A DNA stretch of 64,000 nucleotides from Synaphobranchus kaupii (lineage: Eukaryota; Chordata; Actinopteri; Anguilliformes; Synaphobranchidae). Under the pieces are notes generated by a model. The model had not been told where the DNA came from. It did not search any database and worked only from the letters and a program-made list of their open reading frames with translations. A program made the translations under genes and the position numbers. The stretch lies in assembly GCA_029718625.1 (NCBI GenBank), contig CM056395.1:26778160-26842159 (forward strand), read 5' to 3'. Shown one piece after another: positions 45,001-57,000 of this stretch (positions within the stretch are counted from its first letter, which is position 1; each line of letters starts with the position of its first letter).

Positions 45001-48000
45001 ATTGCTGCAGCAGTTGTTGTTCCCACATTTGTAGTGGTGGGAGATACAGTTGTAGTTCTTGGACGATGTGTGGTGGTTAGAGATTCAGTTGTTGCAGGAC
45101 TTTCAGTTGTGGTTGGAATATTTGTTTGGGTTGGAGGTACACTTTTAGTTGGAGCAATAGTTGTAATTGCTGCAACAGTTGTAGTTTCTGCACTTGTTGT
45201 GGTGGGAGATACAGTTGTAGTTGCCTGGCGTTGTGTGGTGGTTAGAGATTCAGTTGTTGCAGGCCTTTCAGTTGTGGTTGGAATATTTGTTGTGGTGTGA
45301 GCTGCACTTGTAGTTGGATGAATTGTTGTGGTTGGTGCTAGAGTTGTAGTTTTTGCTGCTGCTGTAGTGTGAGGTACAGTTGTAGTTGCTTGGCGATGTG
45401 TGGTGGTAAGAGTTTCAGTTGTTGCAGGACTTTCAGTTGTGGTTGGAACATTTGTTTGGCTTGGAGCGGCACTTGTAGTTGGCGGTATTGTTGTAATTGC
45501 TGCAGCAGCTGTTGTTCCCACAGTTGTTGTGGTGGGAGATACAGTTGTAGTTCTTGGACGATGTGTGGTGGTAAGAGATTCAGTTGTTGCAGGACTTTCA
45601 GTTGTCGTTGGAGCATTTGTTTGGCTTGGAGCTGCACTTGTAGTTGGCCGTATTGTTGTAATTGCTGCAGCAGTTGTTGTTCCCACATTTGTAGTGGTGG
45701 GAGATACAGTTGTAGTTCTTGGATGTTGTGTGGTGGTTAGCGATTCAGTTGTTGCAGGACTTTCAGTTGTGGTTGGAATATTTGTTGTGGTGTGAGCTGC
45801 ACTTCTACGTGTAAGAATTGTTGTGGTTGGTTCTACAGTTGTAGTTTTTGCTGCTGCTGTAGTGCGAGGTACAGTTGTAGTTGCTTGGCGTTGTGTGGTG
45901 GTTAGAGATTCAGTTGTTGCCGGTCTTTCAGTTGTGGTTGGAACATTTGATGTGGTGTGAGCTGCACTTGTAGTTGGCGGTATTGTTGTAATTGCTGCAG
46001 CAGCTGTTGTTCCCACAGTTGTTGTGGTGGGAGATACAGTTGTAGTTCTTGGACGATGTGTGGTGGTTAGAGATTCAGTTGTTGCAGGACTTTCAGTTGT
46101 GGTTGGAATATTTGTTTGGGTTGGAGGTACACTTTTAGTTGGAGCAATAGTTGTAATTGCTGCAACAGTTGTAGTTTCTGCACTTGTTGTGGTGGGAGAT
46201 ACAGTTGTAGTTGCCTGGCGTTGTGTGGTGGTTAGAGATTCAGTTGTTGCAGGCCTTTCAGTTGTGGTTGGAATATTTGTTGTGGTGTGAGCTGCACTTG
46301 TAGTTGGATGAATTGTTGTGGTTGGTGCTAGAGTTGTAGTTTTTGCTGCTGCTGTAGTGTGAGGTACAGTTGTAGTTGCTTGGCGATGTGTGGTGGTAAG
46401 AGATTCAGTTGTTGCAGGACTTTCAGTTGTGGTTGGAACATTTGTTTGGCTTGGAGCGGCACTTGTAGTTGGCGGTATTGTTGTAATTGCTGCAGCAGCT
46501 GTTGTTCCCACAGTTGTTGTGGTGGGAGATACAGTTGTAGTTCTTGGACGATGTGTGGTGGTAAGAGATTCAGTTGTTGCAGGACTTTCAGTTGTCGTTG
46601 GAGCATTTGTTTGGCTTGGAGCTGCACTTGTAGTTGGCCGTATTGTTGTAATTGCTGCAGCAGTTGTTGTTCCCACATTTGTAGTGGTGGGAGATACAGT
46701 TGTAGTTCTTGGATGTTGTGTGGTGGTTAGCGATTCAGTTGTTGCAGGACTTTCAGTTGTGGTTGGAATATTTGTTGTGGTGTGAGCTGCACTTCTACGT
46801 GTAAGAATTGTTGTGGTTGGTTCTACAGTTGTAGTTTTTGCTGCTGCTGTAGTGCGAAGTACAGTTGTAGTTGCTTGGCGTTGTGTGGTGGTTAGAGATT
46901 CAGTTGTTGCCGGTCTTTCAGTTGTGGTTGGAACATTTGATGTGGTGTGAGCTGCACTTGTAGTTGGCGGTATTGTTGTAATTGCTGCAGCAGCTGTTGT
47001 TCCCACAGTTGTTGTGGTGGGAGATACAGTTGTAGTTCTTGGACGATGTGTGGTGGTAAGAGATTCAGTTGTTGCAGGACTTTCAGTTGTTGTTGGAGCA
47101 TTTGTTTGGCTTGGAGCTGCACTTGTAGTTGGCCGTATTGTTGTAATTGCTGCAGCAGTTGTTGTTCCCACATTTGTAGTGGTGGGAGATACAGTTGTAG
47201 TTCTTGGATGTTGTGTGGTGCTTAGCGATTCAGTTGTTGCAGGACTTTCAGTTGTGGTTGGAATATTTGTTTGGGTTGGAGGTACACTTTTAGTTGGAGC
47301 AATTGTTGTAATTGCTGCAGCAGTTGTTCCCACATTTGTAGTGGTGGGAGATACAGTTGTAGTTCTTGGATGTTGTGTGGTGGTTAGCGATTCAGTTGTT
47401 GCAGGACTTTCAGTTGTGGTTGGAATATTTGTTGTGGTGTGAGCTGCACTTCTACTTGGAAGAATTGTTGTGGTTGGTTCTACAGTTGTAGTTTTTGCTG
47501 CTGCTGTAGTGCGAGGTACAGTTGTAGTTGCTTGGCGTTGTGTGGTGGTTAGAGATTCAGTTGTTGCCGGTCTTTCAGTTGTGGTTGGAACATTTGATGT
47601 GGTGTGAGCTGCACTTGTAGTTGGCGGTATTGTTGTAATTGCTGCAGCAGCTGTTGTTCCCACAGTTGTTGTGGTGGGAGATACAGTTGTAGTTCTTGGA
47701 CGATGTGTGGTGGTTAGAGATTCAGTTGTTGCAGGACTTTCAGTTGTGGTTGGAATATTTGTTTGGGTTGGAGGTACACTTTTAGTTGGAGCAATTTTTG
47801 TAATTGCTGCAACAGTTGTAGTTTCTGCACTTGTTGTGGTGGGAGATACAGTTGTAGTTGCCTGGCGTTGTGTGGTGGTTAGAGATTCAGTTGTTGCAGG
47901 CCTTTCAGTTGTGGTTGGAATATTTGTTGTGGTGTGAGCTGCACTTGTAGTTGGATGAATTGTTGTGGTTGGTGCTAGAGTTGTAGTTTTTGCTGCTGTT

Positions 48001-51000
48001 GTAGTGTGAGGTACAGTTGTAGTTGCTTGGCGATGTGTGGTGGTAAGAGATTCAGTTGTTGCAGGACTTTCAGTTGTGGTTGGAACATTTGTTTGGCTTG
48101 GAGCTGCACTTGTAATTAGCGGTATTGTTGTAATTGCTGCAGCAGCTGTTGTTCCCACAGTTGTTGTGGTGGGAGATACGGTTGTAGTTCTTGGACGATG
48201 TGTGGTGGTTAGAGATTCAGTTGTTGCAGGACTTTCAGTTGTGGTTGGAATATTTGTTTGGGTTGGAGGTACACTTTTAGTTGGAGCAATTGTTATAATT
48301 GCTGCAACAGTTGTAGTTTCTGCACTTGTTGTGGTGGGAGATACAGTTGTAGTTGCCTGGCGTTGTGTGGTGGTTAGAGATTCAGTTGTTGCAGGCCTTT
48401 CAGTTGTGGTTGGAATATTTGTTGTGGTGTGAGCTGCACTTGTAGTTGGAGGAATTGTTGTGGTTGGTGCTAGAGTTGTAGTTTTTACTGCTGTTGTAAT
48501 GTGAGGTACAGGTGCAGTTACTTGGCGATGTGTGGTGGTAACAGATTCAGTTGTTGCAGGACTTTCAGTTGTGGTTGGAACATTTGATGTGGTGTGAGCT
48601 GCACTTGTAGTTGGCGGTATTGTTGTAATTGCTGCAGCAGCTGTTGTTCCCACAGTTGTTGTGGTGGGAGATACAGTTGTAGTTCTTGGACGATGTGTGG
48701 TGGTTAGAGATTCAGTTGTTGCAGGACTTTCAGTTGTGGTTGGAATATTTGTTTGGGTTGGAGGTACACTTTTAGTTGGAGCAATTGTTGTAATTGCTGC
48801 AACAGTTGTAGTTTCTGCACTTGTTGTGGTGGGAGATACAGTTGTAGTTGCCTGGCGTTGTGTGGTGGTTAGAGATTCAGTTGTTGCAGGACTTTCAGTT
48901 GTGGTTGGAACATTTGTTTGGCTTGGAGCTGCACTTGTAGTTAGCGGTATTGTTGTAATTGCTGCAGCAATTGTTGTTCCCACATTTGTAGTGGTGGGAG
49001 ATACAGTTGTAGTTCTTGGATGTTGTGTGGTGGTTAGAGATTCAGTTTTTGCAGGACTTTCAGTTGTGGTTGGAATATATGTTGTGGTGTGAGCTGCACT
49101 TGTACTTGAAAGAATTGTTGTGGTTGGTTCTACAGTTGTAGTTTTTGCTGCTGCTGTAGTGCCTGGTACAGTTGTAGTTGCTTGGCGTTGTGTGGTGGTT
49201 AGAGATTCAGTTGTTGCCGGTCTTTCAGTTGTGGTTGGAACATTTGATGTGGTGTGAGCTGCACTTGTAGTAGGCGGTATTGTTGTAATTGCTGCAGCAG
49301 CTGTTTTTCCCACAGTTGTTGTGGTGGGAGATACAGTTGTAGTTCTTGGACGATGTGTGGTGGTTAGAGATTCAGTTGTTGCAGGACTTTCAGTTGTGGT
49401 TGGAATATTTGTTTGGGTTGGAGGTACACTTTTAGTTGGAGCAATTGTTGTAATTGCTGCAACAGTTGTAGTTTCTGCACTTGTTGTGGTGGGAGATACA
49501 GTTGTAGTTGCCTGGCGTTGTGTGGTGGTTAGAGATTCAGTTGTTGCAGGCCTTTCAGTTGTGGTTGGAATATTTGTTGTGGTGTGAGCTGCACTTGTAG
49601 TTGGATGAATTGTTGTGGTTGGTGCTAGAGTTGTAGTTTTTGCTGCTGTTGTAGTGTGAGGTACAGTTGTAGTTGCTTGGCGATGTGTGGTGGTAAGAGA
49701 TTCAGTTGTTGCAGGACTTTCAGTTGTGGTTGGAACATTTGTTTGGCTTGGAGCTGCACTTGTAGTTAGCGGTATTGTTGTAATTGCTGCAACAGCTGTT
49801 GTTCCCACAGTTGTTGTGGTGGGAGATACAGTTGTAGTTCTTGGACGATGTGTGGTGGTTAGAGATTCAGTTGTTGCAGGACTTTCAGTTGTGGTTGGAA
49901 TATTTGTTTGGGTTGGAGGTACACTTTTAGTTGGAGCAATTGTTGTAATTGCTGCAACAGTTGTAGTTTCTGCACTTGTTGTGGTGGGAGGTACAGTTGT
50001 AGTTGCCTGGCGTTGTGTGGTGGTTAGAGATTCAGTTGTTGCAGGCCTTTCAGTTGTGGTTGGAATATTTGTTGTGGTGTGAGCTGCACTTGTAGTTGGA
50101 TGAATTTTTGTGGTTGGTGCTAGAGTTGTAGTTTTTGCTGCTGTTGTAGTGTGAGGTACAGTTGTAGTTGCTTGGCGATGTGTGGTGGTAAGAGATTCAG
50201 TTGCTGCAGGACTTTCAGTTGTGGTTGGAACATTTCTTTGGCTTGGAGCGGCACTTGTAGTTGGCGGTATTGTTGTAATTGCTGCAGCAGCTGTTGTTCC
50301 CACAGTTGTTGTGGTGGGAGATACAGTTGTAGTTCTTGGACGATGTGTGGTGGTAAGAGATTCAGTTGTTGCAGGACTTTCAGTTGTCGTTGGAGCATTT
50401 GTTTGGCTTGGAGCGGCACTTGTAGTTGGCGGTATTGTTGTAATTGCTGCAGCAGCTGTTGTTCCCACAGTTGTTGTGGTGGGAGATACAGTTGTAGTTC
50501 TTGGACGATGTGTGGTGGTAAGATATTCAGTTGTTGCAGGACTTTCAGTTGTGGTTGGAATATTTGTTGTGGTGTGAGCTGCACTTCTACTTGGAAGAAT
50601 TGTTGTGGTTGGTTCTACAGTTGTAGTTTTTGCTGCTGCTGTAGTGCGAGGTACAGTTGTAGTTGCTTGGCGTTGTGTGGTTGTTAGAGATTCAGTTGTT
50701 GCCGGTCTTTCAGTTGTGGTTGGAACATTTGATGTGGTGTGAGCTGCACTTGTAATTGGTGGTATTGTTGTAATTGCTGCAGGAGCTGTTGTTCCCACAG
50801 TTGTTGTGGTGGGTGATACAGTTGTAGTTCTTGGACGATGTGTGGTGGTTAGAGATTCAGTTGTTGCAGGACTTTCAGTTGTGGTTGGAATATTTGTTTG
50901 GGTTGGAGGTACACTTTTAGTTGGAGCAATTTTTGTAATTGCTGCAACAGTTGTAGTTTCTGCACTTGTTGTGGTGGGAGATACAGTTGTAGTTGCTTGG

Positions 51001-54000
51001 CGTTGTGTGGTGGTTAGAGATTCAGTTGTTGCCGGTCTTTCAGTTGTGGTTGGAACATTTGATGTGGTGTGAGCTGCACTTGTAGTTGGCGGTATTGTTG
51101 TAATTGCTGCAGCAGCTGTTGTTCCCACAGTTGTTGTGGTGGGAGATACAGTTGTAGTTCTTGGACGATGTGTGGTGGTAAGAGATTCAGTTGTTGCAGG
51201 ACTTTCAGTTGTGGTTGGAATATTTGTTGTGGTGTGAGCTGCACTTGTAGTTGAATGAATTGTTGTGGTTGGTGCTAGAGTTGTAGTTTTTGCTGCTGTT
51301 GTAATGTGAGGTACAGGTGTAGTTACTTGGCGATGTGTGGTGGTAACAGATTCAGTTGTTGCAGGACTTTCAGTTGTGGTTGGAACATTTGTTTGGCTTG
51401 GAGCTGCACTTGTAGTTGGCGGTATTGTTGTAATTGCTGCAGCAGCTGTTGTTCCCACAGTTGTTGTGGTGGGAGATACAGTTGTAGTTCTTGGACGATG
51501 TGTGGTGGTTAGAGATTCAGTTGTTGCAGGACTTCCCGTTGTGGTTGGAACACTTGTTTGGGTTGGCGCTGCACTTGTGGTTGGAGCAATTGTTGTAATT
51601 GCTGCAACAGTTGTAGTTTGTGCACTTGTTGTCGTGGGAGATACCGTTGTAGTTGCGTGGCGATGTGTCGTGGAAAGAGATTCAGTTGTTGCAGGACTTT
51701 CAGTTGTGGTTGGAACATTTGTTTGGCTTGGAGCTGCACTTGTAGTTGGCGGTATTGTTGTAATTGCTGCAGCAGCTGTTGTTCCCACTGTTGTTGTGGT
51801 GGGAGATACAGTTGTAGTTCTTGGACGATGTGTGGTGGTAAGAGATTCAGTTGTTGCAGGACTTTCAGTTGTTGTTGGAGCATTTGTTTGGCTTGGAGCT
51901 GCACTTGTAGTTGGCCGTATTGTTGTAATTGCTGCAGCAGTTGTTGTTCCCACATTTGTAGTGGTGGGAGATACAGTTGTAGTTCTTAGATGTTGTGTGG
52001 TGGTTAGAGATTCAGTTGTTGCAGGACTTTCAGTTGTGGTTGGAATATTTGTTGTGGTGTGAGCTGCACTTGTACTTGGAAGAATTGTTGTGGTTGGTTC
52101 TACAGTTGTAGTTTTTGCTGCTGCTGTAGTGCGAGGTACAGTTGTAGTTGCTTGGCGTTGTGTGGTGGTTAGAGATTCAGTTGTTGCAGGCCTTTCATTT
52201 GTGGTTGGAACATTTGTTTGGCTTGGAGCTGCACTTGTAGTTGGCGGTATTGTTGTAATTGCTGCTGCAGCTGTTGTTCCCACAGTTGTTGTTGTGGGAG
52301 ATACAGTTGTAGTTCTTGGACGATGTGTGGTGGTTAGAGATTCAGTTGTTGCAGGACTTCCAGTTGTGGTTGGAATATTTGTTTGGGTTGGAGGTACACT
52401 TGTAGTTGGAGCAATTGTTGTAATTGCTGCAACAGTTGTAGTTTCTGCACTTGTTGTGGTGGGAGATACAGTTGTGGTTGCCTGGCGTTGTGTGGTGGTT
52501 AGAGATTCAGTTGTTGCAGGCCTTTCAGTTGTGGTTGGAATATTTGTTGTGGTGTGAGCTGCACTTGTAGTTGGATGAATTGTTGTGGTTGGTGTTAGAG
52601 TTGTAGTTTTTGCTGCTGTTGTAGTGTGAGGTACAGTTTTAGTTGCTTGGCGATGTGTGGTGGTAAGAGATTCAGTTGTTGCAGGACGTTCAGTTGTGGT
52701 TGGAACATTTGTTTGGCTTGGAGCTGCACTTGTAGTTGGCGGTATTGTTGTAATTGCTGCAGCAGCTGTTGTTCCCACAGTTGTTGTGGTGGGAGATACA
52801 GTTGTAGTTCTTGGACGATGTGTGGTGGTTAGAGATTCAGTTGTTGCAGGACTTTCAGTTGTGGTTGGAATATTTGTTTGGGTTGGAGGTACATTTGTAG
52901 TTGGAGCAATTGTTGTAATTGCTGCAACAGTTGTAGTTTCTGCACTTGTTGTGGTGGGAGATACAGTTGTAGCTGCCTGTCGTTGTGTGGTGATTAGAGA
53001 TTCCGTTGTTGCAGGCCTTTCAGTTGTGGTTGGAGCATTTGTTTGGCTTGGAACTGCACTTGTAGTTGGAACAATTGTTGTAATTGCTGCACTTGTTGTG
53101 GTGGGAGATACAGTTGTAGTTGCATGGCGATGTGTGGTGGTTAGAGATTCAGTTGTTGCAGGACTTTCAGTTGTGGTTGGAGCTTCACTTGGAGCAGTTT
53201 TACTGTTTGATGTTAAGGTTGTCGGTTGAGGAATTGTTGAGACAATCTTACCTGTTCTGGGAATTGCAGATGTAGACGGACCTTCTGTGACGAGAATTGG
53301 AGTGACACCTTCGGTATTTGTTGTCATTGTAGATGCAATTGTTGGAGCAATTTTTGTGTTGAGAGCTTGAGTTCCAGTTACTGTAGCTGTTGTGGTGGTC
53401 GATACAGTTGTAATTTGTGCACGATTCGTGGTAGTCAAAGATTCAGTTGTTCTTGGATTTTCAGATGTAGTTGGAATATTTGTTGTAGTTGGAATGGCAC
53501 TTGTTGTTGGACGAATTGTTGTAGTTGAAGCTACTCTTGTCATGGGTGCAATTGTTGTGGATCGTTCTACAGATGTAGTTTCAGCCGCTATTGTGGTAGG
53601 AGATGCAATTGTAGTTGTTGGATGCTGTGTGCTCGTCAGTGATACAGTTGTTCTTGAAATTTCAGTTGTGGTTGGAATATTTGTTGTGGTTTCAATTGTT
53701 GCAGAAATTGGTGTAATTGCTGCAACTGTTGTAGTTTCTGCACCGGTTCTGGTGGGTGATACAACTGTAGCTGTTGGACGATTTGTGGTAGTCAGAGATT
53801 CCGTTGTTGCACGATTTTCAGTTGTTTTTGGAATATTTGTTGTGGTGTGAGCTGCACTTATAGTTGGAAGAATTGTTGTGGTTGGTGCTAGAGTTGTAGT
53901 TTTTGCTGTTGTTGTAGTGCGAGGTACGGTTGTAGTTGCTAGGTGATGTGTGGTGGTAAGAGATTCAGTTGTTGCAGGACTTTCAGTTGTGGCTGGAACA

Positions 54001-57000
54001 TTTGTTTGGCTTGGAGCTGCACTTGTAGTTGGAGCAATTGTTGTAATTGCTGCAGCAGTTGTAGTTCCCACAGCTGTTGTGGTGAGAGATACAGTTGTAG
54101 TTCTTGGACGATGTGTGGTGGTTAGGGATTCAGTTGTTGCAGGACTTTCAGTTGTGGTTGGAATATTTGTTGTGGTGTGAGCTGCACTTGTAGTTGGAAG
54201 AATTGTTGTGGTTTGTGCTTGAGTTGTAGTTATTCCTGCTGCTGTAGAGCGATGTACAGTTGTAGTTGATTGGCGATGTGTGCTGGTTTGAGATTCAGTT
54301 GTTGCAGGACTTTCAGTTGTGGTTGGAACATTTGTTTGCCTTTGAGCTGCACTTGTAGTTGGCGGTATTGTTGTAATTGCTGCAGCAGCTGTTGTTCCCA
54401 CAGCTGTTGTGGTGGGTGATACAGTTGTAGTACTTGGACGATGTGTGGTGGTTAGAGATTCAGTTGTTGCAGGACTTTCAGTTGTGGTTGGAACATTTGT
54501 TTTGGTTGGAGCTACACTTGTAGTTGGAGCAATTGTAGTAATTGCTGCAACAGTTGTAGTTTCTGCACTTGTTGTGGTGGGTGATACAGTTGTAGTTGCT
54601 TGGCGATGTGTGGTGGTTAGAGATTCAGTTGTTGCAGGACTTTCAGTTGTGGTTGGAATATTTGTTGTGGTGTGAGCTGCACTTGTAGTTGGATGAATTG
54701 TTGTGGTTTGTACTTGAGTTATAGTTTTTCCTGCTGCTGTAGTGCGAGGTACAGTTGTAGTTGATTGGCGATGTTTGGTGGTAAGAGATTCAGTTGTTGC
54801 AGGACTTTCAGTTGTGGTTGGAACATTTGTTTGGCTTGGAGCTGCACTTGTAGTTGGCGGTATTGTTGTAATTGCTGCAGCAGTTGTAGTTCCCACAGCT
54901 GTTGTGGTGGGTGATACAGTTGTAGTACTTGGACGATGTGTGGTGATTAGAGATTCAGTTGTTGCAGGACTTTCAGTTTTGGTTGGAATATTTGTTGTGG
55001 TGTGAGCTGCAATTGTAGTTGGAAGAATTGTTGTGGTTGGTGCTAGAGTTGTAGTTTTTGCTGCTGTTGTAGTGTGAGGTACAGTTGTAGTTGCTTGGAG
55101 ATGTTTGGTGTTAAGAGATTCAGTTGTTGCAGGACTTTTAATTGTGGTTGGAACATTTGTTTGGCTTGGAGCTGCACTTGTAGTTGGCGGTATTGTTGTA
55201 ATTGCTGCAGCAGCTGTTGTTCCCACAGCTGTTGTGGTGGAAGATACAGTTGTAGTTCTTGGACGATGTGTGGTGGTAAGAGATTCAGTTGTTGCAGGAC
55301 TTTCAGTTGTCGTTGGAGCATTTGTTTGGGTTGGAGCTGCACTTGTGGTTGGAGCAATTGTTGTAATTGCTGCAACAGTTGTAGTTTCTGCACTTGTTGT
55401 GGTGGGTGATACAGTTGTAGTTGCTTGGCGATGTGTGGTGGTTAGAGATTCAGTTGTTGCAGGACTTTCAGTTGTGGTTGGAACATTTGTTTGGGTTGGA
55501 GCTGCACTTGTGGTTGGAGCAATTGTTGTAATTGCTGCAACAGTTGTAGTTTCTGCACTTGTTGTGGTGGGTGATACAGTTGTAGTTGCTTGGCGATGTG
55601 TGGTGGTTAGAGATTCAGTTGTTGCAGGACTTTCAGTTGTGGTTGGAATATTTGTTGTGGTGTGAGCTGCACTTGTAGTTGGATGAATTGTTGTGGTTTG
55701 TACTTGAGTTATAGTTTTTCCTGCTGCTGTAGTGCGAGGTACAGTTGTAGTTGATTGGCGATGTTTGCTGGTAAGAGATTCAGTTGTTGCAGGACTTTCA
55801 GTTGTGGTTGGAACATTTGTTTGGCGTGGAGCTGCACTTGTGGTTGGAGCAATTGTTGTAATTGCTGCAACAGTTGTAGTTTCTGCACTTGTTGTAGTGG
55901 GAGATACAGTTGTAGTTGCTTGGCGTTGTGTGGTGATTAGAGATTCAGTTGTTGCAGGACTTTCAGTTGTGGTTGGAACATTTGTTTGGGTTGGAGCTAC
56001 ACTTGTAGTTGGAGCAATTGTTGTAATTGCGGCAACAGTTATAGTTTCTGCACTTGTTGTGGTGGGAGATACAGTTGTTGTTGCTTGGCGTTGTGTGGTG
56101 GTTTGAGATTCAGTTGTTGCAGGACTTTCAGTTGTGGTTGGAACATTTGTTTGGCTTGGAGCTGCACTTGTAGTAGGAAGAATTGTTGTGGTTTGTATTT
56201 GAGTTATAGTTTTTCCTGCTGCTGTAGTGCGAGGTACAGTTGTAGTTGATTGGCGATGTTTGGTGGTAAGAGATTCAGTTGTTGCAGGACTTTCAGTTTT
56301 GGTTGGAATATTTGTTGTGGTGTGAGCTGCAATTGTAGTTGGAAGAATTGTTGTGGTTGGTGCTAGAGTTGTAGTTTTTGCTGCTGTTGTAGTGCGAGGT
56401 ACAGTTGTAGTTGCTTGGCGATGTTTGGTGGTAAGAGATTCAGTTGTTGCAGGACTTTCAGTTGTGGTTGGAACATTTGTTTGGCTTGGAGCTGCACTTG
56501 TAGTTGGCGGTATTGTTGTAATTACTGCAGCAGCTGTTGTTCCCACAGCTGTTGTGGTGGGAGATAGAGTTGTTGTTCTTCGACGATGTGTGGTTGTAAG
56601 AGATTCAGTTGTTGCAGCACTTTCAGTTGTGATTGGAACATTTGTTTGGCTTGGAGCTGTACTTGTAGTTGGCTGTATTGTTGTAATTGCTGCAGCAGCT
56701 GTTGTGGTGGGAGATACAGTTGTAGTTCTTGGACGATGTGTGGTGGTTAGAGATTCAGTTGTTGCAGGACTTTCAGTTGTGGTTGGAACATTTGTTTGGC
56801 TTCGAGCTGTACTTTTAGTTGGCGGTATTGTTGTAATTGCTGCAGCAGCTGTTGTTCCCACAGCTGTTGTGGGAGATACAGTTGTATTGCTTCGACGATG
56901 TGTGGTGGTTAGAGATTCAGTTGTTGCAGGACTTTCAGTTGTGGTTGGAACATTTGTTTGGCTTGGAGCTGCACTTGTGGTTGGAGCAATTTTTGTAATT

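Larger units (their letters stand above)
1..53200 (-). repeat. Homogeneous core of the 165-bp tandem array
   Basis: About 322 units of 165 bp stand head to tail; for example GGGAGATACAGTTG recurs at 3, 168 and 498. Four main unit classes can be told apart in the mucin frame. Class A starts QRQATTTVSPTTTSAE and continues AAITTIAPTKSVPPTQTN. Class B starts HRPRTTTVSPTTTTVG and continues AAAAITTIPPTTSAAPSQTN. Class C starts QHPRTTTVSPTTTNVG and continues ITTIRPTTSAAPSQTN. Class D starts QRQATTTVPRTTAAAK and continues TVEPTTTILPSRSAAHTTTN. A variant of D has SPTTTLAPTTTIHP in its middle. All classes share the end IPTTTESPATTESLTTT with I/V changes. Units of the same class usually differ at only a few bases, showing recent homogenisation by unequal exchange or gene conversion. 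Confidence 0.93.

Noticed and set aside
50120..50584. Minus-strand Gln/Leu-rich open frame of 154 codons (and many of 93-116 codons)
   Set aside because: It is a shifted reading of the same units (ACA/GCA read as CAA/CAG) and stops within a few units, unlike the PTS frame, which is open throughout.
50151..50687. Plus-strand Cys/Ser-rich open frame of 178 codons resembling a keratin-associated protein
   Set aside because: The TGT/TGC/AGT codons are the complement of ACA/GCA/ACT in the mucin frame, and the frame is interrupted by TAG and TGA in other unit classes.
1..53200. Regular 165-bp periodicity as a CRISPR array or non-coding satellite
   Set aside because: There are no short palindromic repeats with unique spacers, the whole unit is repeated, and indels keep a protein frame in a spliced gene.
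1..53200. HRPR at the start of class B units as a proprotein-convertase cleavage site
   Set aside because: The motif lacks the R-X-K/R-R pattern, being followed by Thr, and would cut the protein in most units; more likely just basic residues within the repeat.
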